64,000 nucleotides of DNA, from the NCBI RefSeq assembly GCF_029263155.1, contig NZ_JAJCYB010000031.1:1-64000 (forward strand). The letters are read 5' to 3'. This DNA comes from Pseudonocardia sp. (lineage in GTDB: Bacteria; Actinomycetota; Actinomycetes; Mycobacteriales; Pseudonocardiaceae). How positions within the stretch are numbered: position 1 is the stretch's first letter; each line of letters starts with the position of its first letter. Below are positions 1 through 9,887 of this stretch, piece by piece. The position numbers and the translations under genes were made by a program. The notes below the pieces were generated by a model, which did not search any database, was not told the origin of the DNA, and was given only the letters and a program-made list of their open reading frames with translations.

Positions 1-114
1 CTCGTCCCCGTCGTCTGCATGAACAGCGCGATCAACTGGTCGAACTGGCGCCGACGCCGCCAACACGAAGCTCGCGTCTGCCATTACCGACGCCGCGGCC
101 ACCGCCCTCCGTGA
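1..114 (+). CDS. Possible 3' end of an upstream gene (partial)
   Basis: A reading frame is open from the window edge and ends in a TGA that overlaps the GTG start of the next gene by four bases (GTGA), an arrangement common in this window. The 37 visible residues are arginine-rich near the end and I do not recognise them. The alternative is that this is non-coding, or that the kinase gene really begins further upstream, since its own frame is also open to the window edge. Confidence 0.2.
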   Translation, partial: LVPVVCMNSAINWSNWRRRRQHEARVCHYRRRGHRPP

Positions 115-830
115 CCCGAACTGCCGTTGCAGTACTAGCCGAGTTCGCGCTCGGCGTCTTCGTCCTGTACGTCCTCCCGCGGCTCGTCATCACGACGCGC
201 GAGCTGCACGAGGCACGGGGGGAGCTCGTCTCGCTTGCGCTGGCCCGGGAGCGGGTCCGGGTCGGCAGGGACCTGCACGACACCCTCGGACAGCTGCTCT
301 CGCTGGCCCTACTCAAGATCGATCTCGCCGAGCGGGTCGGGCCGGGCGAGTTGTCCGGCGGCAGGCGATCGGGCCTCGGTGAGGTCCAGGAGCTCCTGCG
401 CGAGTCGATGGCGGAGATGCAGCGCGTCGTGCTCGGGATGCGCCAGCCGTCGTTGCGCGACGAGATCACGAGCGCGGCGATCCTGCTCAGGTCGACCGGG
501 GCCGAGGTCACGGTCAGGGTGGCGGACGTCGAGCTGAGCGCCCGGACCTCGGAGATCCTCGCCTGGGTCATCCGCGAGGGGACGACGAACATCCTGCGGC
601 ACAGCACCGCCACCTGCTGCGCGATGTCGCTCGACGCGGCGGCGCCGCGCCGGGCGCGGTTGAAGCTGGTCAATGACGTTCCGGTGCCGACGATGGCGGA
701 GATGCCCGGCGGCAGCGGTCTTGCCGGACTCCGTGAGCGGTTGCGGGAGGTCGACGGCGATCTGATCGTGACCAGGACGGCCGGGGGATTCTCGCTGACC
801 GCAACGGTCCCCTGCGCGGCGGCCGAGTGA
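111..830 (+). CDS. Sensor histidine kinase, NarL/DesK type (short N-terminus)
   Basis: This is the sensor kinase of a two-component system; it should autophosphorylate on histidine and pass the phosphate to the regulator encoded just downstream. One hydrophobic segment at about residues 6-28 is followed by a short coiled linker and a HisKA_3 dimerisation domain with the DLHD box (His56). The C-terminal HATPase domain has a glycine-rich GGSGLAGLRERL segment near residue 205. Members of this family usually carry four to six membrane helices or a sensor domain, so 239 residues is short. The GTG at 111 has no obvious ribosome binding site and the frame stays open to the window edge, so the true start may lie outside the window or the N-terminus may be eroded. 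The regulator starts 11 bases after the stop, so the pair is probably one operon. The stimulus is unknown. Confidence 0.8.
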   Translation: MTRTAVAVLAEFALGVFVLYVLPRLVITTRELHEARGELVSLALARERVRVGRDLHDTLGQLLSLALLKIDLAERVGPGELSGGRRSGLGEVQELLRESMAEMQRVVLGMRQPSLRDEITSAAILLRSTGAEVTVRVADVELSARTSEILAWVIREGTTNILRHSTATCCAMSLDAAAPRRARLKLVNDVPVPTMAEMPGGSGLAGLRERLREVDGDLIVTRTAGGFSLTATVPCAAAE

Positions 831-840
831 GGGGGTGCGC

Positions 841-1473
841 ATGGACCGGACCGGTACGACGAACGTGATCATCGCGGACGACCATGTGATGATCCGTTCG
901 GCGCTCGCATCCCTCGTCGACAACGAGCCGGACCTGTCGGTGGTCGGGGAGTGCGGGCGCGGCGACGAGGCGGTCGCCATGGTGGCGAGGCTGCGGCCCG
1001 ACGTCGCCGTTCTCGACGTGGAGATGCCGGGCGTGGACGGGCTGGAGGCCTGTCGGCAGATCACCGGCCGCCATCCGGGCTGCCGGTGCATGATCCTCAC
1101 CGCGCTGAACAAGCCGGGCCTGCTGCAACTGTCGCTGCGGGCCGGGGCGCTCGGGTTCATCGTCAAGTACTCGCCCGTCGGGGAGCTGCTCGACGCCATC
1201 CGCGCCGTGGCCAGAGGTGAGCGGGCCGTCGACAGCACGCTGGCCATCGCCGCACTGGCCTCGTACGAGGTCCGTCTCACCGAGCGGGAGCTCGCCGTCG
1301 TCGAGCTGGTCGCCGAGGGCATCCCGGATCTGGAGATCGGCCGCACGCTGAGCCTCTCGGGTGGCACCGTCCGCAACTACGTCTCGGCCGTCATGGCCAA
1401 GGTGGGCGCCCGCAACCGGGTCGATCTCGTCCGCATCGGCCGGGCGGACGGCTGGCTGCGCTCCAGTTCCTGA
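841..1473 (+). CDS. NarL/FixJ-family response regulator
   Basis: Partner of the preceding kinase. The N-terminal receiver domain has the acidic pocket (Asp13, Asp14), the phospho-acceptor Asp59 in VLDVEMPG, a switch threonine and the lysine in VKYSP. The C-terminal LuxR-type helix-turn-helix occupies about residues 145-200 and begins LTERELAVVELVAEG. I chose ATG 841 because GAGGGGG lies at the right distance upstream; a GTG at 835 would overlap that sequence. The length of 210 residues is normal. The DNA target cannot be read from the sequence. Confidence 0.88.
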   Translation: MDRTGTTNVIIADDHVMIRSALASLVDNEPDLSVVGECGRGDEAVAMVARLRPDVAVLDVEMPGVDGLEACRQITGRHPGCRCMILTALNKPGLLQLSLRAGALGFIVKYSPVGELLDAIRAVARGERAVDSTLAIAALASYEVRLTERELAVVELVAEGIPDLEIGRTLSLSGGTVRNYVSAVMAKVGARNRVDLVRIGRADGWLRSSS

Positions 1474-1494
1474 CCGCGGGTGCCCACGGTCTAG

Positions 1495-2517
<1,023 letters not shown>

Positions 2518-2528
2518 CCTCCGCTTTC

Positions 2529-2563
2529 CGACGACCCCGCTCCGCTCCGGAGCGGGGTCGTCG
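2529..2563. terminator. Hairpin terminator after mdh
   Basis: A perfect 16-bp inverted repeat with a 3-base loop (arms 2529-2544 and 2548-2563) lies 11 bases after the mdh stop. No T-run follows, which is usual for high-GC actinomycetes. Confidence 0.8.
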
Positions 2564-2609
2564 GCGTCGTGGGGGCGGTAGCATCGGGGCCCGACCGAGG
2601 AGGTGTGCG

Positions 2610-3167
2610 GTGACCGCAGCACGGGTGGTGGGGCTGCTCAGCGCGTCGGACCTGTCCTTCGAGCCGGACGACGGTCTGCGTCGCGAGCTGCACGACGGGG
2701 TGATGCACGTGGTTCCGCCACCGAGTGACGACCACGGCTGGGAGGCGCGAGCCGCTGACCAGGCGGTATCGGTGAACGCGCCGGACACCGTGTACATCCT
2801 GCAGAACGTCGGCGTCCACGTCGGCCTGCGCCGGCTCTATGTCCCGGACCTCACCGTCGTGCACCGCGGCACGCCCTACCACGACTTCGCCTACGATCCC
2901 GGCGGCGTCGTGCTCGTGGTCGAGATCGTCTCGCCCTCCTCGGTCACCCTCGACCGCGTCGCGAAGCCCGCGGTCTACGCCGAGCAGGGCATCCCGTACT
3001 TCTGGCGCATCGACGACGGCCCCCGCCTGCAGGCCTACCGCCTCGACCCGACGACCGGCAGCTACGTGCCGGACCTCGAGCTCGGCCCCGGCGAGCGCGG
3101 CGAACTGACCGAGCCGTGGCCCGTCACGCTCGACCTGACCGAGTTCGTGATGCCGCACAAGCGCTGA
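2610..3167 (+). CDS. Uma2-family (DUF820) putative endonuclease-fold protein
   Basis: A 185-residue protein of the Uma2 family, which has a PD-(D/E)XK nuclease fold but no firmly established role. Visible family features are the early strand and turn RRELHDGVMHVVPPP, YVPDLTVV with the fold's acidic residue, VVEIVSPSS with the key glutamate, and a lysine followed by YAEQGIPYFWRID. GTG 2610 is preferred because GAGGAGGT sits just upstream; reading further upstream would run into the mdh terminator. These genes are abundant and scattered in actinomycetes. A second, longer family member lies at 50273-51109. Confidence 0.8.
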   Translation: MTAARVVGLLSASDLSFEPDDGLRRELHDGVMHVVPPPSDDHGWEARAADQAVSVNAPDTVYILQNVGVHVGLRRLYVPDLTVVHRGTPYHDFAYDPGGVVLVVEIVSPSSVTLDRVAKPAVYAEQGIPYFWRIDDGPRLQAYRLDPTTGSYVPDLELGPGERGELTEPWPVTLDLTEFVMPHKR

Positions 3168-3224
3168 TCCGCGTCACGGCGGGGTCGACGACGATCCCCG
3201 CGGTCCGAACGGCCGTGGTCCGGG

Positions 3225-4325
3225 CTACCGGCGCGGTCGGTGGGTGACATAGACCGAGTCGAACGGGTCGTCGGGTACGTCGTGGACCTCGGTGTCGACG
3301 AAGCCGGCGTCCGCGAGCATCGCGACGGCACGTTCCTCGCCCCACACGGTTCCCAGTCCGGCGCCGCCGTGGGCCAGCGACACGGTCATGCAGTGCAGGG
3401 TGCTGACGCCGTAGAGCCACGGTGCGAATGGGTTGCCGACGTTGTTCTCGAGATGGCTCGACGCCTTGATGTCGACCATCACGAACACCCCGCCCGGCAC
3501 GAGCGCCGCGTGCACCTTCTCCAGCACCGTCGCCGGGTCGACCTGATCATGGATGGCGTCGAACGCGAACGCGGCGTCGATCGGCGGCTCGGTCGGCAGG
3601 TCGGTGACGTCGAGCAGCTCGAACGTGACGTTCGGTAGCTCCCACTCGGCGGCCTCCGCGCGGGCCGCCCCGATCGCATCGGGCGAGATGTCGTACCCGA
3701 CGAAGGTGGAGGCGGGGTACGCGCGGGCCAGGAGGTTGGTCGTGTGCCCGGTGCCGCAGCCGATGTCGACGACGCGGATCCCCGCGGCCAGCCGGTCCGG
3801 CAGCTCACCGGTGACCGGCAGGACGCCGTCGATCAGCTGGTCGTCCATCAGGCCCCGGGACATCGCGTCCATCACCTCGGTGAACTCGGGCCGGACCTTC
3901 TCGTAGGGCACGCCGCCGCCGTCGCGGGTCGCCGCGGCGACCGCGGGCAGGTGCGTGCCCAGCAGCGTGTTGATCCGGGCGAACGGTGCCAGGTTCATCG
4001 ATCCCGCACCGGTGAGGCAGACGGCATGCTCGGCCGGGAGCGTGTAGCGGGCGGCCGCGGCGTCGTAGTCCAGAATCCCGGCCGTGGTCAGCGCGCCGAG
4101 ACACTCGCGAACGTAGCGCTCGACGAGCCCGGCCCGGGCGGCGATCTGCTCGCTGGTGCCCGGCCCGGCCGCGAGCGACTCCAGGATCCCGGTGCGGTGC
4201 GCGAGATCGATCATCAGGGTGACCATGCCCTCGGTGTAGGTGGACAACATCCGCCCGGCGAATGCCTCCACCTTCGCGCCGTCGATGGCAGGAGCCGGGG
4301 CGCTCCCGGTGTCGCCGGTCGTCAT
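3225..4325 (-). CDS. SAM-dependent methyltransferase with N-terminal winged-helix domain
   Basis: A class I methyltransferase of 366 residues with an N-terminal winged-helix dimerisation domain (about residues 30-100, including GTSEQIAARAGL). The SAM-binding motif I is VVDIGCGTGHTTNLL near residue 190, followed by an acidic motif VGYDIS and motif LVPGGVFVMVD. The layout resembles small-molecule C- or O-methyltransferases; the substrate is unknown. ATG 4325 is chosen because GAGGAG lies 7 bases upstream; a GTG 12 codons earlier lacks this. It stands alone and converges on the Uma2 gene, with a weak GC-rich hairpin around 3188-3211 between them. Confidence 0.8.
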   Translation of the reverse strand: MTTGDTGSAPAPAIDGAKVEAFAGRMLSTYTEGMVTLMIDLAHRTGILESLAAGPGTSEQIAARAGLVERYVRECLGALTTAGILDYDAAAARYTLPAEHAVCLTGAGSMNLAPFARINTLLGTHLPAVAAATRDGGGVPYEKVRPEFTEVMDAMSRGLMDDQLIDGVLPVTGELPDRLAAGIRVVDIGCGTGHTTNLLARAYPASTFVGYDISPDAIGAARAEAAEWELPNVTFELLDVTDLPTEPPIDAAFAFDAIHDQVDPATVLEKVHAALVPGGVFVMVDIKASSHLENNVGNPFAPWLYGVSTLHCMTVSLAHGGAGLGTVWGEERAVAMLADAGFVDTEVHDVPDDPFDSVYVTHRPRR

Positions 4326-4455
4326 CGTGTCGCTCCTCGTGCTACCGGTGCTGCCCGACACGCAGCCCCGACACGATACTCGTCACAGCCCGTCCCGTAC
4401 ACCGGTCGGACCGGTGCCTCGGGCGAGGTCCGCGCCCGATCGACCACGGTCCTCG

Positions 4456-6195
4456 CTATGCGAGCCGCACGATCGCGAAGGACTCCGGACCCAGGGTCAG
4501 GGCATCGTCGTGGCCCTGCACGGGCTCGCTGGCCAGCAGGATCCGGCCCACCGGGGCGTGCAGGGCCAGCGTGACGGCGTCGGGGCCGAGGTTGGCCGCC
4601 ACCCGCAGCCGCCCGCGGTGCAGCACCACGGTGCGCGCGTCCTCGTCGACGTCGACGTCCACCTCGTCGAGCCACGGGTCGCTCAGCTCCGGCCAGGCCT
4701 TCCGCAGCGCGATCAGCTCGCGGTGCACCTGCAACAGCGTGGCGTGCGGCTCGGCCAGCGCCTCGTCCCAGTCGAGCTTCGAGTCGGTGAACGTGGACTC
4801 GGCGTTCGGGTCGGGCACCTCCACGTCACCCCAGCCGTGCTCGGCGAACTCCGCGGTGCGGCCCTTCCGGACGGCCTCGCGCAGGGCCGGGTCGGGGAAG
4901 TGGGAGAAGAACTGCCAGGGCGTGCGGGCGCCCCACTCCTCGCCCATGAACAGCATCGGGGTGAACGGCGAGCCGAACACCAGCGCGGCGCCGCAGGCCA
5001 GCAGGCCGGGGGAGAGGGTCTCCGACAGCCGGTCGCCGGTGGCGCGGTTGCCGATCTGGTCGTGGTTCTGCAGGTAGGCCAGGAACCGGTGGCCGGGGAC
5101 CCGCCGGGTGTCGACGGGCGCCCCGTGCAGCCGCTGCCGGAAGCTCGACCACGTGCCCTCGTGCAGGAACGCACGGGTGAACACGTGCGACAGCCCGGTA
5201 AACCCGGCGGCGGCGAAGTCGGCGTAGTAGCCCTGGCCCTCGCCGGTGAGCGCGGAGTGCAGGGTGTGGTGGATGTCGTCGCACCACTGCGCGGTGAGCC
5301 CGTAGCCGCCCGCCTCGCGCGCGGTGACCATCCGCGCGTCGTTGAGGTCGGACTCCGCGATCAACGACAGCGGTCGGCCGACGTGCGTGGACAGCGCCTC
5401 CACCTCGATCGCGAGCTGTTCGAGCACGTGCGTGGCGCGCTCGTCGTGCAGGGCGTGCACGGCGTCGAGGCGCAGCCCGTCGACGTGGAACTCGCGCAGC
5501 CACATCAGCGCGTTGTCGATCACGAACCGGCGCACCGGCTCGGAGTGCGCCCCGTCCAGGTTCACCGACGGGCCCCAGATGTTGCTGCCCGCGAAGTACG
5601 GCCCGAACCGGTCCAGGTAGGCCCCCGAGGGCCCCAGGTGGTTGTAGACGACGTCCAGCACCACGCCCATGCCGCGCACGTGGCAGGCGTCGACGAAGCG
5701 TTTGAACGCGTCCGGCCCGCCGTAGTTCTCGGTGACCGCGTACCAGCCGACGCCGTCGTAGCCCCAGTTGCGCGGGCCGTCGACGGCGTTGACGGGCAGC
5801 ACCTCGACCAGGTCGATCCCCAGCGCGACGAGGTGGTCGAGACGGCGGATCGCGGCGTCGAAGGTGCCGTCGGGGGTGAACGTGCCGATGTGCAGCTCGT
5901 AGAGCACGCTCCCGGGCAGTTGCCGGCCGGTCCACATCCCGTCGGCCCAGCGGTGGGCGTGCTGGTCGTACACCCGCGACGCGCCGTGCACGCCGGTGGG
6001 CTGCCAGCGTGAGCGGGGGTCGGGCAGCGGGGTCTCGTCGTCGTCGAGCAGGAACGCGTAGGCCGTGCCCGGGCCGGCGTCGGGCACCGAGGCGCGCCAC
6101 CACCCGGCGCCGTCGCGGCTCATGGGACGGGTGGTGCCGTCGACGAGCACGCGGACCTGGTTGCGGTGCGGTGCCCACACCTGGAAGTCACTCAC
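4456..6195 (-). CDS. treZ: Malto-oligosyltrehalose trehalohydrolase
   Basis: This enzyme releases trehalose from maltooligosyl-trehalose, the last step of the TreY/TreZ route from glycogen or maltodextrin, in the cytosol. It is a GH13 protein of 579 residues. An N-terminal beta-sandwich (FQVWAPHRNQVRVLVDG) is followed by a catalytic barrel with DVVYNHLGPSG, the nucleophile region DGLRLDAVHAL and the acid/base region IAESDLND. The GTG start at 6195 begins directly at the conserved N-terminus and has AGGA upstream. TreY (7204-9558) and GlgX/TreX (14870-17041) lie on the same strand but are separated by unrelated genes, so this is a dispersed pathway cluster and not a tight operon. Confidence 0.95.
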   Translation of the reverse strand: MSDFQVWAPHRNQVRVLVDGTTRPMSRDGAGWWRASVPDAGPGTAYAFLLDDDETPLPDPRSRWQPTGVHGASRVYDQHAHRWADGMWTGRQLPGSVLYELHIGTFTPDGTFDAAIRRLDHLVALGIDLVEVLPVNAVDGPRNWGYDGVGWYAVTENYGGPDAFKRFVDACHVRGMGVVLDVVYNHLGPSGAYLDRFGPYFAGSNIWGPSVNLDGAHSEPVRRFVIDNALMWLREFHVDGLRLDAVHALHDERATHVLEQLAIEVEALSTHVGRPLSLIAESDLNDARMVTAREAGGYGLTAQWCDDIHHTLHSALTGEGQGYYADFAAAGFTGLSHVFTRAFLHEGTWSSFRQRLHGAPVDTRRVPGHRFLAYLQNHDQIGNRATGDRLSETLSPGLLACGAALVFGSPFTPMLFMGEEWGARTPWQFFSHFPDPALREAVRKGRTAEFAEHGWGDVEVPDPNAESTFTDSKLDWDEALAEPHATLLQVHRELIALRKAWPELSDPWLDEVDVDVDEDARTVVLHRGRLRVAANLGPDAVTLALHAPVGRILLASEPVQGHDDALTLGPESFAIVRLA

Positions 6196-6339
6196 GGTGC
6201 GATCCTGCCCTGCGGACCTGCGAGGTGCCGGTCCGGGAGCGGCGATGCTGGTCACGCAGAGTCTCCGAAATCGCCCGACCCGGTGATCGTGACCGCGCCG
6301 CCTTCTCGCGCTGGACGTCGGTGTGTTGCGCTGTTGACC

Positions 6340-6789
6340 ATGGAGACACGATCGATCCGGCGGGCAGCCGGGCCTGGACGGATCCTCCTCGCGGTGGCAT
6401 GCGCGGCCGTGCTGACGGGCGCGACGCCGGGTGTCGCCGCGGCACAGCCGCCCCCGTGCATCAACTACGTGCACACGGAGGAAGCCGGACGCGTCGAGGT
6501 CGATCTCCGGCTCGACCCCGCGACGGGGAACTTCTCGACATTGACGATCTTCTGGTTCATCAACGACGCGGGCGCGCAGCCGGGCATCTACAACTGGTCC
6601 CACGTCGTCAACGGCGTCTCACAGACCCCGCGGATCGACATCAAGGACGACAACTTCCACACCGCCTTCCGCGCGGTCGACGGCTGGTACTTTGGCGACA
6701 CGTACCGGCTCCAGGCCACCCACTACTCGAACGCGACGAACACCACCTACGTCGCCGCCGTGAACGAATGTGTGATCACCCCGCGATGA
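6340..6789 (+). CDS. Small secreted protein of unknown function
   Basis: A 149-residue protein with a clear Sec signal peptide: a basic start (RSIRRAAGPGR), a hydrophobic core ILLAVACAAVLTG and a probable cleavage after GVAAA near residue 35. The mature part is rich in aromatic residues, asparagine and threonine and has two cysteines (in PPCINY and NECVITP), which may form a disulphide. I do not recognise the family. The stop overlaps the ATG of the next gene by four bases, so the two are translationally coupled. The DNA is slightly less GC-rich than its neighbours. Confidence 0.7.
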   Translation: METRSIRRAAGPGRILLAVACAAVLTGATPGVAAAQPPPCINYVHTEEAGRVEVDLRLDPATGNFSTLTIFWFINDAGAQPGIYNWSHVVNGVSQTPRIDIKDDNFHTAFRAVDGWYFGDTYRLQATHYSNATNTTYVAAVNECVITPR

Positions 6790-7202
6790 CCGATCTCACC
6801 GCTGTCGCCGCCGCGCAGTCCCTTCCCCACGTGGTCGCCGCCCTCCACGCGATGATGCCGGCACCGCTGGCCCTCGTCTGCGCGGGTCAGCAGGTGGCCA
6901 TGGTGGACTCCGCGTCGGGACGGACGATCGCGACGCACGGCGTCCGTCTCCCCGCCTCGGGTGGGGCCGACGCCGTGCGGATCTTCGTCCACCACCTGCT
7001 GTCCGACGTGCAGGACCTCGTGACAGACCACCTCCGGGCACCGTGGCCGGTGGCCGACGGCGGTGCCGCGCTATCGGCCTGGACGGCGCTGGACGGAGCC
7101 ACGGTTCGGCCGGGGTTCGCCCGTCCCGGTGCGTCCGAGCCGGCCCTCGCACTCCCGGTGTTCGCGCTGCCGTCGCCGTCCGCCGTCCGCTCGGCGGGCT
7201 GA
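6786..7202 (+). CDS. Hypothetical protein coupled to the secreted protein
   Basis: A 138-residue protein with no signal peptide or membrane segment and no motif I recognise. It is alanine-, valine- and histidine-rich, with a mainly helical N-terminal half and a proline-rich tail. ATG 6786 overlaps the upstream stop (ATGA), which supports a two-gene operon with the secreted protein. Its stop ends one base before the stop of treY on the opposite strand, so the two transcripts must overlap or end within coding DNA. Confidence 0.55.
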   Translation: MTDLTAVAAAQSLPHVVAALHAMMPAPLALVCAGQQVAMVDSASGRTIATHGVRLPASGGADAVRIFVHHLLSDVQDLVTDHLRAPWPVADGGAALSAWTALDGATVRPGFARPGASEPALALPVFALPSPSAVRSAG

Positions 7203-7203
7203 G

Positions 7204-9558
7204 TCACGCCGGGCGGACGAGCAGCGCCACCGGGTAGCGGCCCAGCACGTCGGCCAGGCGCGGCGCGCTGCCGTCGACCGCGGTGTCGGAGATGACGTCG
7301 TGCCAGTCGGCCGCCGCGCCGGGCAGGGGCAGCACCGAGTCGCCCCACCCGCCGCGGGCGGCGAGCCCGACCGGCAGCCGGGTGGCGACCGCGACCAGCG
7401 ACGGGGAGCGCTGGAACGCCACTGCGTGCCGGGCGGCCGGGCCCTCGGCGGGCAGCGCCCGGTAGCCGTCGAACACCTCGGGCCGGAAGCGCCGCAGCCG
7501 CAGCGCTGCCGCGGTGACCAGCAGCTTCGCCGCCCCGCTCGCGTCGACATCGGGCAGGAACCCGTCGTCGAGGCGGGTCAGCAGCTCGCGCCGCGCGGCC
7601 CAGTCGACCGGGCGCCGGTTGTCCGGGTCGACCAGCGAGTACTCGAACAGCTCGGTGCCCTGGTACACGTCGGGCACACCCGGCCCGGCGATCTGCAGCA
7701 GCTTCTGGCCCAGCGAGTTGGCCCGGCCCGGCCCGGCGATCCGCTCGACGAACTCCTCGATCTCGGTGACCAGCTCCGCGTCGCCCAGCACCGCGGCGGG
7801 CCAGGCCGCGACGGCCTCGTCGACCTCGGCCACCGCGTCGACGTGGCTGGTGACGCGCTTGGCCTCCTTCGCCGCCTTGCCCAGGTAGGCCGCCATGCGC
7901 TCGGCGGAGATCGGCCATGCCCCCACGAGGTTCTGCCAGGCCAGCAGCTCCAGCGAGGGGTCGGGCAGCGGGTGCCGGGCGGCCCAGCGGGGCAGCAGGT
8001 CCGCCCACTCGGCGGGGATCTCGGCCAGCACGGCGAGCCGCGCGCGGACGTCCTCGGAGCGCTTGGCGTCATGGGTGGACAGCGTGGTCATCGTGGCGGG
8101 CCAGGACGCTGCGCGGCAGGCCAGCGCCGTGTGGAACTCCTCCGGCGGCACCCCGAAGCGCGACGGGTCGCCGCCCACCTCGTTGAGCGCGACCATCCGG
8201 TTCCAGCGGTAGAACGCGGTGTCCTCGACGCCCTTGGCCATCACCATGCCCGAGGTCTGCTGCACGCGGGTGGCCAGCTCGCCGCCCGGCTCGGCGAGCA
8301 TCGCGGCGTGGATCGCGGCCAGCTCGTCGGCCAGGTCCGGGCGGTGGGCGCGGGCCACGGACACGGCGACGTCGAGCGACGCGCGCCCCTCCGGCAGGTA
8401 GGACCGGTACACCGGAAACCCGCACAACAGCTCGGCGACGGCGTCGCGCACCCGCTCGGGGGCCCGTCCGGTCACAGCGGGGTGGCTTTCCTCCGACTGG
8501 ACCGGGGCAGAGCCACCCTGCTGTGACCCGGGCGCGGCGGGGACCAGGCACGCGATGCGCGCCACCTCCGCGGCCAGGATCGTGGCGGCCACCTCGCGGC
8601 GGGCGTCGTGCTCCGCGGCGTGCAGGGACTGCTTCACACCGGTGTGCTCGGCGGCGACCTGGGTGAGCAGGCCCGCGCCGTCGGGGTCGACGAACACCCC
8701 GCCGATCTCCCGCAGCGCCTCGTAGCCCGAGGTGCCGTCGACCGGCCACGACGGCGGCAGCTGCTCCCCGACGCCGAGGATCTTCTCGACGAGCAGCCAG
8801 CGGTCCGGTCCCAGCGCGGCGCGCAACCTGCGCATGTAGGCACCGGGGTCGGACAGCCCGTCGGGATGGTCGACGCGGATGCCGTCGACGTCGCCGGCGT
8901 CGACCCAGCGCAGGATCTCCCGGTGCGTCCTCTCGAAGATCTCCGGGATCTCGACGCGCACGGCGGCGAGCGTGGAGACGTCGAAGAAGCGGCGGTAGGT
9001 CAGCTCCGCGGCCCCGCGCCGCCAGTTCACGAGCCGGTAGTGCTGGCGCTCGTGCACCTCCTGCGCGGTGCCGTCACCGGTGCCCGGCGCGATCGGGAAC
9101 GCGTGCTCGAAGTACCGCAGTTCGTCGCCGTCGACGGAGAGGTCGGCGACCGAGTCGTCGCCCAGGATCGGCAGCAGGATCGGGCCGGCGTCCCAGTCGA
9201 CGTCGAACGTGGCGGCGTGCTCGGAGGACCGCCCGAGCCGCAGCACGTCCCACCACCACGGGTTCGCCTTCGCGACCTCGACGCCCACGTGGTTGGGCAC
9301 GATGTCGAGGACGAACCCGAGGCCGCGCTCGCGCACCGCGTCGACGAGCCGGCGCCGCCCCTCCTCACCGCCGCGCTCCGCGGACACCCGGGTGGGGTCG
9401 ACCACGTCGTAGCCGTGGTTGGAGCCCGCGCCCGACTCCAGCAGCGGGGACGCGTACAGCGCCCCGATCCCGAGGGCGTCGAGGTAGGGGACCAGGCCGG
9501 CCGCGTCGTCGAAGGTGGTGTCCTTCGAGAACTGCAGCCGGTAGGTGGACGACGGCAC
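7204..9558 (-). CDS. treY: Malto-oligosyltrehalose synthase
   Basis: This enzyme converts the reducing-end glucose of a maltodextrin to an alpha,alpha-1,1 linkage, making maltooligosyl-trehalose for TreZ. It is a GH13 protein of 784 residues. It has the N-terminal TYRLQFSKDTTFDDA, DIVPNHVGVE, the nucleophile region VDGIRVDHPDG and the acid region LLVEKILGVGE. The C-terminal half carries the GSPDVYQG-like segment GVPDVYQGTELFEYSLVDPDNR typical of TreY. I prefer GTG 9558, which has GGAGAACC at the right spacing; GTG 9579 is possible in frame but lacks a site. A perfect hairpin covers that ribosome binding site (see 9559-9589). Confidence 0.94.
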   Translation of the reverse strand: MPSSTYRLQFSKDTTFDDAAGLVPYLDALGIGALYASPLLESGAGSNHGYDVVDPTRVSAERGGEEGRRRLVDAVRERGLGFVLDIVPNHVGVEVAKANPWWWDVLRLGRSSEHAATFDVDWDAGPILLPILGDDSVADLSVDGDELRYFEHAFPIAPGTGDGTAQEVHERQHYRLVNWRRGAAELTYRRFFDVSTLAAVRVEIPEIFERTHREILRWVDAGDVDGIRVDHPDGLSDPGAYMRRLRAALGPDRWLLVEKILGVGEQLPPSWPVDGTSGYEALREIGGVFVDPDGAGLLTQVAAEHTGVKQSLHAAEHDARREVAATILAAEVARIACLVPAAPGSQQGGSAPVQSEESHPAVTGRAPERVRDAVAELLCGFPVYRSYLPEGRASLDVAVSVARAHRPDLADELAAIHAAMLAEPGGELATRVQQTSGMVMAKGVEDTAFYRWNRMVALNEVGGDPSRFGVPPEEFHTALACRAASWPATMTTLSTHDAKRSEDVRARLAVLAEIPAEWADLLPRWAARHPLPDPSLELLAWQNLVGAWPISAERMAAYLGKAAKEAKRVTSHVDAVAEVDEAVAAWPAAVLGDAELVTEIEEFVERIAGPGRANSLGQKLLQIAGPGVPDVYQGTELFEYSLVDPDNRRPVDWAARRELLTRLDDGFLPDVDASGAAKLLVTAAALRLRRFRPEVFDGYRALPAEGPAARHAVAFQRSPSLVAVATRLPVGLAARGGWGDSVLPLPGAAADWHDVISDTAVDGSAPRLADVLGRYPVALLVRPA

Positions 9559-9589
9559 GGTTCTCCGGGCATCGGGCACCCGGAGAACC
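9559..9589 (-). promoter_or_regulatory. Hairpin covering the treY ribosome binding site
   Basis: An 11-bp perfect inverted repeat (9559-9569 and 9579-9589) with a 9-base loop ends immediately before the treY GTG at 9558. The arm next to the start contains the GGAGAACC ribosome binding site, so folding of the mRNA would hide it. If treY instead starts at GTG 9579 the hairpin would lie partly within the coding sequence. Confidence 0.45.
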
Positions 9590-9602
9590 TAGTCGACGCG
9601 CC

Positions 9603-9887
9603 TCAGCGCCGCCGGGCCGAGACGAGCAGGAACTCCGCCTCGTAGGTCCCACCGCGGTGCCAGTCCTCCAGGAAGGCGAGGAACACGGCGGGATCGCCGC
9701 GTTTGCCGGTGCCCGCGCCGACGTCGAGCACCCGCTGCCCGGCCCTGACCCCGCAGTGGCGGACCAGCTCGGCACCGAGGGTCGGGATCAGCTCGGCGGC
9801 CACCGCCGGGTAGTCGCCCGACGCCCACAGTGCGCGGTGCCTGGCCTTGAGGGCGCGGTCGGCATCGGTCCCGGTCGTCGCGGTCAT
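9603..9887 (-). pseudogene. Decayed methyltransferase (N- and C-terminal remnants)
   Basis: The 94-codon frame joins two ends of a class I methyltransferase. The start (RHRALWASGDYPAVAAELIPTLG, broken here into its first 20 residues plus three) and motif I VLDVGAGTG are normal for small actinobacterial methyltransferases of about 270 residues. Where the family has GNAAIP the frame reads GKRGDP, and the neighbouring frame reads GNAAIPP, which indicates a one-base insertion at about 9700. The sequence then jumps to a typical C-terminus, FLEDWHRGGTYEAEFLLVSA, so some 170 codons are missing. The ATG overlaps the stop of the upstream LLM gene, so it was once the third gene of that operon. Confidence 0.7.
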
